Part shown: positions 26,293 through 34,518 of the stretch, in pieces
Layout of the letters: each line of letters starts with the position of its first letter
Position numbering within the stretch: position 1 is the stretch's first letter
Assembly: GCA_023390175.1 (NCBI GenBank)
Contig: JAEWDK010000007.1
Span: 70,038 to 134,037 of the forward strand
Origin: Bacillota bacterium
GTDB lineage: Bacteria; Bacillota; Clostridia; Oscillospirales; Acutalibacteraceae
Length of the DNA: 64,000 nucleotides
Direction of reading: 5' to 3'
Translations under genes and position numbers: made by a program
The notes under the pieces: model-generated
Database searches by the model: none
What the model saw: only the letters and a program-made list of their open reading frames with translations
Told to the model about the DNA's origin: nothing

Positions 26293-27771
26293 ATGAAAAA
26301 TTGCGTTTCCAAACTTGCCGTTTTGCTGCTGACGGTCAGCTTCTGCTTTGCGAACGGCTGTGCCCCGCGTTCCGCACAGACTGCAGAAAAGGTCCTCTCT
26401 TTCTCACAGGGGACGGAGGTAACCGACAAAACCGAGGACGGAATTCACATTCAGACCGCAATCCCGGTTTTCAGCGGGTTTTCCTCGGCGAAACAGCTGA
26501 ATGAAAAAATCCGGGGAATATCGGACGACGGGATTGCCGACATAAAACAGGCCGCGCAGGAGCTGGGGGAAAACGCGGTTCCTGACACACTGTTTTACGA
26601 AAGCTATTTTGACAGTTTTTTGGACAATGACCTGCTTTCCGTGTGGGTTACCAATGAAAATTATACCGGCGGAGCGCATGGGTCGCGCTGGATAAAATCT
26701 TTTACGGTAAACATTCAGACAGGGGAATTTTACAATACGCCCGGCAGCCTTTTTAAAGACCCGGCCGCGGGGACGAAATTGATCACGGATAAAATAATAA
26801 AGGATATACAAAAACAACCGGATGCCTATTTCCCCGAAGCGATACAGACAGTGCAGAGCAAAGAAGGGAATTACTCCTTTTATTTGGATGGGCAAAACCT
26901 GGTTGTTTATTTTGATTTATATGAGCTTGTCCCTTACGCGGGCGGCATGCCGGTTTTCACCTTCCCATTGGCCGATCTGCAAACAAACCTGCGGCTGGGC
27001 AACAACCCCGCCATGGGGGAAGTGCGGTCGAACGGAATGAATATCGCCTTTGAGCACAGAGTGATTTCCGACGAAAAAGGGGTTTGGCTGCCGTTGAAGG
27101 ATACGGCGAACGCACTTTGCCATACGGTGGAAGAGAATAACGGAAAATACACCGTGGACGGAAGGCCGGTTTTGCCGGTTATGATGAACGGCGCGGCGTA
27201 TATGCCGATTCCGTATTTTACCGACCTTGAAAAAGAGTTTGCCATAAAAGGGTTTGCTGTGTACGACGGCAAGGTGCTGCGCATGTTTACGCAAACTGCC
27301 CGCAGCCTGGAGGAAGAAAACCTTTTGGGCGGGGCTTCTTCCAATGGTACAAACAAAGAAACGCCGGTCAGCAGCATAAACAGCAGTTCTGCCGACGAAA
27401 ATACGGAAGAGATTTTAGCCTATATCAAAAATTTCGATTCGGCCGGCGGGCAGGTCACTTACGACCCGATTGAGTGGGTTACGGCACAGGATACAAAGCG
27501 GATGAAGGAGCTGGGGCTGAAAAAAGAAGATATGCCGAACGGGTTTCATATTTATAACCCATCCAAAGAAACAGAAAATTTAAAGCTTTCCCCGAACGCT
27601 GCATTTGATATCGTTTACTGGAATAATGAAATGGTCGAGAATGGGCATATGGCGGTCAGCCGGGAAAAGTTTGCGCAGCGCTTAAATCAGGAACATGCTT
27701 CCGAATTTCCATTCCATCTGACGGTGAAAGACGATGTAATCACAAAAGTGCAGGAACAATATGTACCGTAA
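26293..27771 (+). CDS. Secreted DUF3298-like protein with a copper-amine-oxidase-like domain
   Basis: A 492-residue exported protein. The N-terminus (LAVLLLTVSFCFANGCAPRS) is a lipoprotein-like signal peptide, although the residues before Cys23 (ANGC) fit the lipobox only loosely. Residues about 30-230 resemble the DUF4163/DUF3298 pair known from RsiV-like proteins (VTNENYTGGAHGSRWIKSFT, PYAGGMPVFTFPLADL). Residues about 250-345 (GVWLPLKDTANALCHTVEEN, MNGAAYMPIPYFT) resemble the copper amine oxidase N-terminal-like domain of clostridial surface proteins. The C-terminal 120 residues are unassigned. It is in one orientation with the next lipoprotein gene. Confidence 0.72.
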   Translation: MKNCVSKLAVLLLTVSFCFANGCAPRSAQTAEKVLSFSQGTEVTDKTEDGIHIQTAIPVFSGFSSAKQLNEKIRGISDDGIADIKQAAQELGENAVPDTLFYESYFDSFLDNDLLSVWVTNENYTGGAHGSRWIKSFTVNIQTGEFYNTPGSLFKDPAAGTKLITDKIIKDIQKQPDAYFPEAIQTVQSKEGNYSFYLDGQNLVVYFDLYELVPYAGGMPVFTFPLADLQTNLRLGNNPAMGEVRSNGMNIAFEHRVISDEKGVWLPLKDTANALCHTVEENNGKYTVDGRPVLPVMMNGAAYMPIPYFTDLEKEFAIKGFAVYDGKVLRMFTQTARSLEEENLLGGASSNGTNKETPVSSINSSSADENTEEILAYIKNFDSAGGQVTYDPIEWVTAQDTKRMKELGLKKEDMPNGFHIYNPSKETENLKLSPNAAFDIVYWNNEMVENGHMAVSREKFAQRLNQEHASEFPFHLTVKDDVITKVQEQYVP

Positions 27772-27830
27772 GCTTCTGTAGGAAATTTGACGGACATTTG
27801 TGAAAATATAAACCGAGAAGGAGGATGAAA

Positions 27831-28844
27831 ATGAAAAAGAACAAATTTTTAGCTTTGGCGGCTTTGCTGATTTGCGTGGTAATGCTGGCCGGTGTTTTCA
27901 CGGCCTGTAGCAGCGGCGGAAAATCGTCGATGAATGCGGGCGCCCCGGGTGCCGCAAATAACGCAGCGAGCACTGCAGCCGCGGTTGCGCCCGGGAAGGA
28001 GGCGGCTCTTGGGGATACTGCCGCTTCAACCGCAGGCAGCGAAGGAACAAACGCCGCGGCGGCCGCTGGGGCGCTTGCCACACAGAAGATTATTGAACGG
28101 CTGAACTACAGCATTGAAACGCTGAAATTCGACGATTCCGTCAGCCGGATTCAGAGTCTGTGTACCGAGCTCGGCGGCTATGTACAGGATTCGAACCTGA
28201 CCGGGAAAAGCATTCAAAGCCTGGAAAATCTGCGGCAGGCGGATTATACGCTGCGCATTCCGCAGGGGAAGCTGAGCCAGCTGAAATCGCGCGCCGGGGA
28301 AATTGGGAGCATCCTCACTTCCGCCAGCTCCAGCGAAAACATCACCGAAAAATATTATGACACACAAGCCCGGCTGAAAAGCTTGCGCACACAGCAGGAG
28401 CGGCTGCTTGCACTGCTGCAGAAATCCGGTTCCCTCACCGATGTAATCGCGCTGGAAAAAGCGCTGGCCGATGTGAATTACCAAATTGAACAGCTGACCG
28501 GCTCGCTGAAGCAATATGATTCGCTGATTAGCTTCAGCACGGTTTCGATTCATCTGCAGGAAGTGGTAAAGCCCACCGAAATTGAGCGTACGCCCGTTAC
28601 GCTGGGCGAGAAAATTGCACAGCAGTTCCAAAACTCCATGCGCGGCCTTGGCAACTTTGGGGAAGGGTTGCTGGTTTTCCTGCTGGGCGGCGCACCCGTA
28701 ATCCTGCTTTTGGTTTTGATTGCCGCAGTACTATACTGGCTTTTACTCGGAAGGAAAAAACACGCGGAAAAAAGGGCTATGCGCCTTGAAACCGCCGAAC
28801 AAGCAAAAACACCGGATCCAGAGGAGAAACATACCGACCGGTAA
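27831..28844 (+). CDS. DUF4349 lipoprotein
   Basis: A 337-residue lipoprotein: signal peptide with lipobox LAGVFTAC, an Ala/Gly/Ser-rich linker to about residue 85, then a DUF4349 domain (IERLNYSIETLKFDDSVSRI, LGGYVQDSNLTGKS, IPQGKLSQL, a long coiled coil around YDTQARLKSLRTQQERLLAL) and one C-terminal transmembrane helix (AVLYWLLLGRKK). DUF4349 proteins are envelope proteins of unknown role. The ATG at 27831 lies seven bases from AAGGAGG; the ATG at 27825 is too close to it. Confidence 0.85.
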   Translation: MKKNKFLALAALLICVVMLAGVFTACSSGGKSSMNAGAPGAANNAASTAAAVAPGKEAALGDTAASTAGSEGTNAAAAAGALATQKIIERLNYSIETLKFDDSVSRIQSLCTELGGYVQDSNLTGKSIQSLENLRQADYTLRIPQGKLSQLKSRAGEIGSILTSASSSENITEKYYDTQARLKSLRTQQERLLALLQKSGSLTDVIALEKALADVNYQIEQLTGSLKQYDSLISFSTVSIHLQEVVKPTEIERTPVTLGEKIAQQFQNSMRGLGNFGEGLLVFLLGGAPVILLLVLIAAVLYWLLLGRKKHAEKRAMRLETAEQAKTPDPEEKHTDR

Positions 28845-28858
28845 AATTGCAGAATAAA

Positions 28859-28893
28859 AAGAACCGGCTTCCTTATCAAGGAAGCCGGTTCTT
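28859..28893. terminator. Bidirectional terminator
   Basis: Perfect 16-bp stem AAGAACCGGCTTCCTT / AAGGAAGCCGGTTCTT with a three-base loop between convergent genes. Confidence 0.9.
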
Positions 28894-28935
28894 CTGCGTG
28901 CGGACAATTGCAGCGGCATCATTTGCCGTCCGCAA

Positions 28936-30309
28936 TTAAAATTCAATCTTTTTGCCGATATAGTCAGCCAGCTCGGTCAGGGCGATACGCTCCTGCTGCA
29001 TGGTGTCGCGGTCACGCACGGTAACGCAGCCGTCGGTTTCGCTGTCGAAGTCATATGTGATACAGAACGGGGTGCCGATTTCATCCTGGCGGCGGTAACG
29101 CTTGCCGATGGAACCGGAATCGTCGTAGTCCACCATAAAGTGCTTTGCAAGGGCGGTGTAAACCTCCTGTGCCTTATCATTCAGCTTTTTGGAAAGCGGA
29201 AGTACAGCGGCTTTGTAAGGAGCAAGCGCCGGGTGTAGGTGCATTACGACTCTGGTATCCTTTTCATCAAGCTGCTCTTCATCGTAAGCGTCGCAAAGGA
29301 ATGCCAGCGCAACGCGGTCGGCGCCGAGCGACGGCTCAATCACATACGGAATATAGCGCTCGTTTGCTTCCTGGTCAAAGTATTCCAGACTTTTGCCGGA
29401 ATGGTTCTGGTGCTGGGTCAGGTCGTAGCTTGTGCGGTCTGCAACGCCCCAAAGCTCGCCCCAGCCGAACGGGAACAGGTATTCAATGTCCGTTGTGGCC
29501 TTGGAATAGAAGGAAAGCTCCTCTTTTTCATGGTCGCGCAGGCGCATGTTTTCTTTTGTCATACCCAGGTTCAAAAGCCAGTTTTCGCAGTAGTCCTTCC
29601 AGTAGTAGAACCAGTCAAGGTCGGTGTCCGGTTTGCAGAAAAACTCCAGCTCCATCTGCTCGAATTCACGGGTGCGGAACGTAAAGTTGCCGGGGGTGAT
29701 TTCGTTGCGGAAGCTTTTGCCGATCTGCGCCACGCCGAACGGTACCTTGCGCCGTGTGGTGCGCTGAATGTTGGCAAAGTTTACAAAGATGCCCTGAGCC
29801 GTTTCGGGGCGGAGGAAAATCTCGTTTTTCGCATCTTCGGTTACACCCTGAAATGTTTTGAACATCAGGTTAAATTTACGGATATCGGTAAAGTTTGCGG
29901 AGCCGCAGGCCGGGCATTTAATGTCGTGCTCTTTGATATAGTCGGACATCTGCTGAAAGGTCATGCCGTTTGCGTCGCCGCCGGCGTCCTCAATCAGCTT
30001 GTCCGCGCGGTGGCGGGTCTTACAGTCGCGGCAGTCCATTAACGGGTCGGAAAAACCGCCCACATGGCCGGAAGCGACCCATACCTGCGGATTCATCAGA
30101 ATGGCGGAATCCAAACCGACGTTGTAAGGGCTTTCCTGCACGAATTTTTTAAGCCATGCGCGTTTTACATTGTTCTTGAATTCAACGCCGAGCGGGCCGT
30201 AATCCCATGTGTTGGAAAGGCCGCCGTAAATTTCGCTGCCGGAGTAGACAAAACCGCGGTTTTTGCAAAGTGCGACGATTTTATCCATCGTTTTTTCAGT
30301 TGCTAACAT
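28936..30309 (-). CDS. glyS: Glycyl-tRNA synthetase, dimeric eukaryotic-like type
   Basis: Charges tRNA-Gly. The 457-residue class II synthetase has LCKNRGFVYSGSEIYGGLSN, LRPETAQGIFVNF (motif 2 region), GKSFRNEITPGNFTFRTREF with motif 2 arginine, WGVADRTSYDLTQHQ, VIEPSLGADRVALAFLCDAY (motif 3) and a C-terminal anticodon-binding domain. ATG 30309 follows GGAGG; the frame extends 11 codons upstream without one. I looked for and did not see a T-box leader. Confidence 0.95.
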   Translation of the reverse strand: MLATEKTMDKIVALCKNRGFVYSGSEIYGGLSNTWDYGPLGVEFKNNVKRAWLKKFVQESPYNVGLDSAILMNPQVWVASGHVGGFSDPLMDCRDCKTRHRADKLIEDAGGDANGMTFQQMSDYIKEHDIKCPACGSANFTDIRKFNLMFKTFQGVTEDAKNEIFLRPETAQGIFVNFANIQRTTRRKVPFGVAQIGKSFRNEITPGNFTFRTREFEQMELEFFCKPDTDLDWFYYWKDYCENWLLNLGMTKENMRLRDHEKEELSFYSKATTDIEYLFPFGWGELWGVADRTSYDLTQHQNHSGKSLEYFDQEANERYIPYVIEPSLGADRVALAFLCDAYDEEQLDEKDTRVVMHLHPALAPYKAAVLPLSKKLNDKAQEVYTALAKHFMVDYDDSGSIGKRYRRQDEIGTPFCITYDFDSETDGCVTVRDRDTMQQERIALTELADYIGKKIEF

Positions 30310-30422
30310 AATGTTTATCCTCCATATTTTCAATTCGCACAAAGCACGGAAAAACGGGGATTTCTGCGGCGCCCGTTCCGGCAGTGCGGTTTATTCTGAT
30401 TTGAAGCGTTTACCGCGCATGA

Positions 30423-30857
30423 TTATTTTTTAAAAATAATCAGTTTGCTTAACACATAGTTGATGACGATGACAATGACGTTCATAATGATTTTCGCAAT
30501 CCAGTCGTTCCAGGTCAGCACATTGACCAGCAGCAGCATGCCCAGTTCGTCAACGCCGAATGAAAGCAGCCGCGCACCCACAAAGGTGGTCAGCTCCCGC
30601 CAAAAAACACGGGCGGCAAAGCTTTTGCTTTGAAATACAAAGAGCTTATTGGTAACAAAAGCAAACGCCACAGAAACCACCCACGCAACCGCGTTCGCCA
30701 CAAGCACATTCCAATGCTCATCCCAGGGCATTACCGGGCGAAGCAGGCCGTAGGTAATTACGTTTACGGCGGTGGTCAGCACGCCAAATACAATATATAA
30801 AATCATTTCGGGGGTTGTCATAAAGTGCCAAAGCTTTTTCAGCTGATCCAAATTCAT
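30423..30857 (-). CDS. GtrA-like membrane protein
   Basis: A 144-residue protein with four hydrophobic helices, of the GtrA/DPMS family thought to flip or help flip lipid-linked sugars for cell-surface glycosylation. Family signs are YIVFGVLTTAVNVITYGLL, VAFAFVTNKLFVFQSKS and the C-terminal NYVLSKLIIFKK. No glycosyltransferase partner adjoins it. Confidence 0.85.
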   Translation of the reverse strand: MNLDQLKKLWHFMTTPEMILYIVFGVLTTAVNVITYGLLRPVMPWDEHWNVLVANAVAWVVSVAFAFVTNKLFVFQSKSFAARVFWRELTTFVGARLLSFGVDELGMLLLVNVLTWNDWIAKIIMNVIVIVINYVLSKLIIFKK

Positions 30858-30994
30858 TCACCGCCATTATTGTTTACATTCCTTTAGTTTACCATTATGC
30901 GGCGCACCTTTCAAGAAAAATTATAAAATCTCTTTGGTTCGCGGCCGCCCGGCGCGGTGCCAGCCAATAAAAAGCCATATTCAAAGAAAACCGC

Positions 30995-31023
30995 TTGACA
31001 TTTACCGGTGTTTCACATATAAT
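30995..31023 (+). promoter_or_regulatory. Promoter upstream of tRNA-Pro
   Basis: TTGACA at 30995-31000, 17-base spacer, TATAAT at 31018-31023, giving a leader of about 95 bases to tRNA-Pro. Confidence 0.75.
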
Positions 31024-31122
31024 AATAAGGCTGTCCGATGACGCGGGCACAAGTTAATTGCCATATAGTTAAAGCATTAGCCGCACGGCATTTCGGAACG
31101 CCGCCGTGCATATCGTCAGCAA

Positions 31123-31199
31123 CGAGGTGTAACTCAGCTTGGTAGAGTGCTTGGTTTGGGACCAAGATGCCGCAGGTTCGAACCCTGTCACCTCGACCA
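31123..31199 (+). tRNA. tRNA-Pro (anticodon TGG)
   Basis: 77 bases with encoded CCA. Acceptor CGAGGTG/CACCTCG, anticodon stem CTTGG/CCAAG around TTTGGGA, T-arm CAGG-TTCGAAC-CCTG are all paired. Confidence 0.95.
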
Positions 31200-31252
31200 T
31201 TCCTTTCGTATGCAGGGCATGCGGCTGAATTCTTTTTATTTTGTCATTTGTA

Positions 31253-31281
31253 TTGACAAATGATCGGCAAAATGATATATT
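31253..31281 (+). promoter_or_regulatory. Promoter for tRNA-Thr and tRNA-Tyr
   Basis: TTGACA at 31253-31258, 17-base spacer, TATATT at 31276-31281; tRNA-Thr begins 18 bases later. Confidence 0.8.
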
Positions 31282-31298
31282 AGTCGAGTGCTAATTAT

Positions 31299-31374
31299 GC
31301 TGGCGTAGCTCAGTTGGTAGAGCAGCTGATTTGTAATCAGCAGGTCGGGGGTTCAAATCCGTCTGCCAGCTCCA
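31299..31374 (+). tRNA. tRNA-Thr (anticodon TGT), possible attachment-site hybrid
   Basis: 76 bases with CCA. Acceptor GCTGGCG/TGCCAGC pairs with one G-U. Anticodon stem-loop GCTGA-TTTGTAA-TCAGC. The T-stem (GGGGG at 31347-31351 against CCGTC at 31359-31363) has a G-G mismatch at its middle pair and a G-U pair next to it, unusual for a housekeeping tRNA. The 3' part after 31347 may come from the integrated element rather than from the host. Confidence 0.88.
31330..31347 (+). other. Candidate left attachment core (in tRNA-Thr)
   Basis: 18 bases covering the anticodon loop, 3' anticodon stem and variable loop of tRNA-Thr, identical to 63695-63712. Anticodon-loop crossover is a known habit of tyrosine integrases. 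Confidence 0.6.
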
Positions 31375-31423
31375 TCAGGCAAGGCCTGAGACAAGGAGTT
31401 TTGTTCAACAAAGCTCCACATAT

Positions 31424-31509
31424 GGGAGAGTTCCCGAGTGGCCAAAGGGGGCAGACTGTAAATCTGTTGCTTTATAGCTTCGATGGTCCGAATCCATCCT
31501 CTCCCACCA
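31424..31509 (+). tRNA. tRNA-Tyr (anticodon GTA), left copy
   Basis: 86 bases with encoded CCA, long variable arm and anticodon loop CTGTAAA. Identical over its whole length to the copy at 63803-63888. The identity ends at about four bases upstream and three bases downstream, while the Thr-Tyr spacers differ completely. Confidence 0.95.
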
Positions 31510-31512
31510 AAC

Positions 31513-31548
31513 AAAACCCGCATGGTTCTTAGGAACCATGCGGGTTTT
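31513..31548 (+). terminator. Terminator after tRNA-Tyr, left copy
   Basis: Perfect stem AAAACCCGCATGGTTC / GAACCATGCGGGTTTT with a TTAG loop. Confidence 0.85.
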
Positions 31549-31580
31549 GCTATGCCCGGAAAGCCCAAGTCAAAAGACGA

Positions 31581-31612
31581 TACCCCGGAACAGAATGGAC
31601 TGTTTCGGGGTA
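31581..31612. other. Strong hairpin at the left element end
   Basis: TACCCCGGAACAG / CTGTTTCGGGGTA around a six-base loop, 13 bp with one G-U. No long T-run follows, so it may be a second terminator or an end-specific structure. Confidence 0.5.
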
Positions 31613-31686
31613 TTGTTGCGTAATTTCATATGATACAATCGTCCACATAGAACCATCTACCCATTGTACGTTGAAAGCATCTTAAT

Positions 31687-31703
31687 GGTATCCATCGGTA
31701 TCC
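31687..31703 (+). other. Candidate integrase arm sites, left end
   Basis: Two direct copies of GGTATCC (31687-31693 and 31697-31703), ten bases apart, within TGGTATCCAT and CGGTATCCAT. The same heptamer is repeated three times near the right end. Confidence 0.55.
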
Positions 31704-31707
31704 ATAA

Positions 31708-32706
31708 TTACCTATTTTGAATTTTGCTAATCTTTTTTATTAAAATGGATACAGTTCCATCGGGATTATTTATAAATTCAATTATCCCTCTATTTCGATA
31801 TAATTCCATAGGTATGTTGAGTTCGATTCCATTATCAGTTTTAATTTTATATTTGTCGAAATGTTTCTCTGGAGCCTCGCCATAAAAAGGTATCCTATTT
31901 GTAACACCGGCCTCTTGTACTTGCCTTATATAATCTTCTTTCATGCTATCACTATTGGAAAAGGCCGTATCCGCCACTCTGCCTAGATCAACATAACCCT
32001 CATCTTCTAAACTTTCATAAATTGCTGCTTTGACTAACGAAGTCTTTTCATACTCGTCATTATCGTACTTTCGGGCAACTTCTTTAGCAGTGGAATTTAT
32101 AATGCTAATACTTTCCTTCTTTGACAATTCTGTTTTACATTGCAAGAAGATTTCCGAAAAATAATTAGTCCTTTCTCCATCCACTAAAAATTTCTTTTCT
32201 ATTATAAGGCAGGAATTATCTGAAAAATTAATTAATGCTCCCTCATCAATTTTCTGATTTTCAGCTGGCAATATTGTTTTTTGCAGGATAATTCTATTGT
32301 TCGTCCTATCTTCTTCATAGTCGATAAAATGTGTATAGGCTGTCCTGTAATTTAACTTTAAAACTGCAACATATTCTGTATTTTCGACACCGACAATTGC
32401 AATCAAAAGATCGGCACCTGGAATATCAGGAAACTTTTTAATAATATCATGTAAATTATTAGCGATTCTAATGCTCATATCAACAAATGAATTATGTATC
32501 TTATCTTTATCAAAATAAGAATCGGTACTAAGTGTTCCCGCTTTGGTAGAGGGATCAGTAAAGAACTGCTTTATATGTGATTCAATAAATTTTACAGTTG
32601 TTGGTTCACTTACATCAATTTCAGACTGCGAAAAAATCGGCAAGGTTGCATTAGCATCCAAGACATGCAAAATTGCTTTATTTATCTGGATTTCCACTAT
32701 TCTCAT
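31708..32706 (-). CDS. Nucleoid-associated protein, NA37/YejK-like family
   Basis: A 332-residue soluble protein. The opening VEIQINKAILHVLDANATLP, then FLVDGERTNYFSEIFLQC-type sequence in the middle and a basic C-terminus match the NA37 (PF04245) nucleoid-associated family as found in Firmicutes. The molecular role of these Firmicutes homologues is not known. The frame starts inside the previous gene (38-base overlap from the first ATG at 32715), indicating translational coupling; ATG 32706 is my choice, GTG 32697 is possible. It is the last gene of a three-gene cassette. Confidence 0.7.
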   Translation of the reverse strand: MRIVEIQINKAILHVLDANATLPIFSQSEIDVSEPTTVKFIESHIKQFFTDPSTKAGTLSTDSYFDKDKIHNSFVDMSIRIANNLHDIIKKFPDIPGADLLIAIVGVENTEYVAVLKLNYRTAYTHFIDYEEDRTNNRIILQKTILPAENQKIDEGALINFSDNSCLIIEKKFLVDGERTNYFSEIFLQCKTELSKKESISIINSTAKEVARKYDNDEYEKTSLVKAAIYESLEDEGYVDLGRVADTAFSNSDSMKEDYIRQVQEAGVTNRIPFYGEAPEKHFDKYKIKTDNGIELNIPMELYRNRGIIEFINNPDGTVSILIKKISKIQNR

Positions 32707-33355
32707 CACCCTCATTTTCCAAAATTTCTAGTGCTTTTGCACCCGCATGTGCATTAAATAATTGAAATGTATTAAATATAAAACTCTTCATTTCCCATAT
32801 GACAGATAAAGAAAATGCAAAATAAGCGCTTAAATAGATGGCTTCTAAGATATTTATGATAGCTAAATTTACATGAAAATTCAACCCCATTGGGAGACAT
32901 TCCAAAAAAATGAGTTGTATAACGTTAACAATAATTTCTATTATGTCTAACATCATGACATCTATAAAGTATTCATTACTTTCCTGCAATAGACTTTTGG
33001 AAACATTGGAAGCTCCTGTTTTATCCTTTACGGTTCCTTTTGCGTCTGCATGAATAAGGCGCTTAAGTAATTCATTACTTATAAGGGCCTGAAAAAAAGC
33101 ATATCCAGTGAATACTATCGCAAAAAGGGCAAGAACTACATTATTCAATATACCAACTGCGTTATCGAATAATTTTATCGTATTATTAGAGAAAGCAATG
33201 ACAATTGAAGCAGAGATTGAAACTAATGTAATGATTAAATCGGATAACCAGTACTTTTTTTGAGGGCGAATAATGTAAAATGCTCCCTTTAGTATATCTT
33301 TGGATGAATGTTCTTGAAGTAATTTTCCTATTTTGTTTATATCTTTATTATCCAC
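32678..33355 (-). CDS. Four-TM membrane protein of unknown function
   Basis: A 225-residue protein I do not recognise. After an N-terminal cytoplasmic part of about 35 residues it has four hydrophobic helices: WLSDLIITLVSISASIVIAF, VVLALFAIVFTGYAFFQALI, MMLDIIEIIVNVIQLIFLEC and INILEAIYLSAYFAFSLSVI. A hydrophilic loop with ADAKGTVKDKTGASN separates helices 2 and 3. It sits between, and overlaps or nearly abuts, two soluble proteins, a layout common in membrane-effector defence cassettes, but no named defence family could be assigned. Confidence 0.7.
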   Translation of the reverse strand: MDNKDINKIGKLLQEHSSKDILKGAFYIIRPQKKYWLSDLIITLVSISASIVIAFSNNTIKLFDNAVGILNNVVLALFAIVFTGYAFFQALISNELLKRLIHADAKGTVKDKTGASNVSKSLLQESNEYFIDVMMLDIIEIIVNVIQLIFLECLPMGLNFHVNLAIINILEAIYLSAYFAFSLSVIWEMKSFIFNTFQLFNAHAGAKALEILENEGDENSGNPDK

Positions 33356-33390
33356 ATTGCTCGCCTCCTTCGGAAGGGGACTCTTAAATT

Positions 33391-34335
33391 TTACTTTTTT
33401 AGAAAGGGAATAATATTCGTTTCGTTTACTTCATATATTCTTTTATTATCATCACTAACATTCTTTAAACTGTCAATCTCTTTTGTCTTAGATGCGATTT
33501 GAGCTACTGCCTCTTCTATGTTGTTAGTATCTACATATGATATTTCCATATTCTCGGAAAGAGCGCCATTATAAATTCTACCTGTTTTCTTGTCCGGATA
33601 TGTCACCTTAAAGATGGGTTCAACCGTCCCTTGAGCAGCAGTTAATATTTCCGTAATACCACCAACTGATGTCGGTGTATTAAGCGTCAGCGCCCCTGTT
33701 TTACTTCCAACTTTCTTTCTCAGTTCTGTTGTCATTCCTTCAAAAAGGTCAGAAAAGTCCAAGTCTCCATTCAGTGGATAGAATTTTAATATTAATTTAT
33801 TTATCTTGCTTACTTTTTTAAGGGCGTCTTCTATTGATTCCCTCATAGGGATTCCTACAATATTCACAATAGCATATGGTAATTCAGTTTGTTGATCCTT
33901 TTTTCTAATGATATTTTCTTCTCTGACATATCTATCCAATATATATCGTATTGTTGCGGAAAAATTCCGCAAGTCGGGACTTCCCTTCTGATTTTTTACT
34001 AACACCATTCTATGATTCTTCAAATAAATAGTAAATAATGAAAATGGTGCTGTTGGATATAATTCATTAGTCTCGATTAAATTGTTTTCATTATCGAATT
34101 TCGAAAAGATTTCCAAATTTGTTTTCTTCACAATAATTCCAGTTAGGACATAATCCTTTTCTTCTACTTCAATGACTCTTATATTCATGATTATATAGTC
34201 GCAATCACCTTTTGAACGAACAAATGGGCTATGAAAAGCAGGCATAACTATATCGCTAAAGTAGTTTAGTAAGGGTTCTTCTTTTTCTCCAAACACTATA
34301 TTGAAATTGGCAATTGTCATTTTTTTCTTATCCAT
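33391..34335 (-). CDS. Unknown 314-aa protein, first gene of the cassette
   Basis: I do not recognise this soluble, charged alpha/beta protein. No P-loop, HTH or metal motif is visible. A repeated pattern of charged turns (EVEEKDYVLTGIIVKKTN, IFKVTYPDKKTGRIYNG) and a Thr/Gly-rich stretch (KTGALTLNTPTSVGGITEIL) in the middle are its most distinctive parts. A good AAGGAGCGAG site precedes the ATG at 34335. It begins a compact three-gene unit (35-base and overlapping junctions) transcribed towards the tRNA end of the element, with lower GC than the core chromosome. Confidence 0.65.
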   Translation of the reverse strand: MDKKKMTIANFNIVFGEKEEPLLNYFSDIVMPAFHSPFVRSKGDCDYIIMNIRVIEVEEKDYVLTGIIVKKTNLEIFSKFDNENNLIETNELYPTAPFSLFTIYLKNHRMVLVKNQKGSPDLRNFSATIRYILDRYVREENIIRKKDQQTELPYAIVNIVGIPMRESIEDALKKVSKINKLILKFYPLNGDLDFSDLFEGMTTELRKKVGSKTGALTLNTPTSVGGITEILTAAQGTVEPIFKVTYPDKKTGRIYNGALSENMEISYVDTNNIEEAVAQIASKTKEIDSLKNVSDDNKRIYEVNETNIIPFLKK

Positions 34336-34454
34336 TTAACTCGCTCCTTATTATAATTTGTGAGAGTACAATCTTTTTAATATTACAAATTATACTTCCA
34401 AAATTATCCTAATTCAATGCTTTATCGACTGTTTTTCTCCGATTTCGCAAAAAT

Positions 34455-34502
34455 AAAGAAAAGACTGGGGTTAGGCTTTACCCCCAACTCCAGCTTTTAT
34501 AG
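34455..34502 (-). terminator. Terminator of the integrase gene
   Basis: CTGGAGTT / AACCCCAG stem with a GC inner part and a T-rich tail on the minus strand, 17 bases beyond the integrase stop. Confidence 0.6.
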
Positions 34503-34518
34503 TAATAGACTTTTTTAG

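Noticed and set aside
29239..30042. A 267-codon plus-strand frame
   Set aside because: Antisense to glyS and without any protein family features.
30310..30420. T-box leader upstream of glyS
   Set aside because: The spacer is only about 110 bases to the next gene and no T-box consensus or specifier stem was seen.
31314..31532. Short frame across tRNA-Thr and tRNA-Tyr
   Set aside because: The sequence is tRNA on the same strand; the same frame recurs at the right tRNA-Tyr copy for that reason.
32678..34335. Assigning the membrane protein and 314-aa protein to the Kiwa defence system
   Set aside because: Sizes and the four-helix partner are similar to KwaA/KwaB, but I could see no shared motif, and a third NA37 gene is attached. 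Left as unknown.
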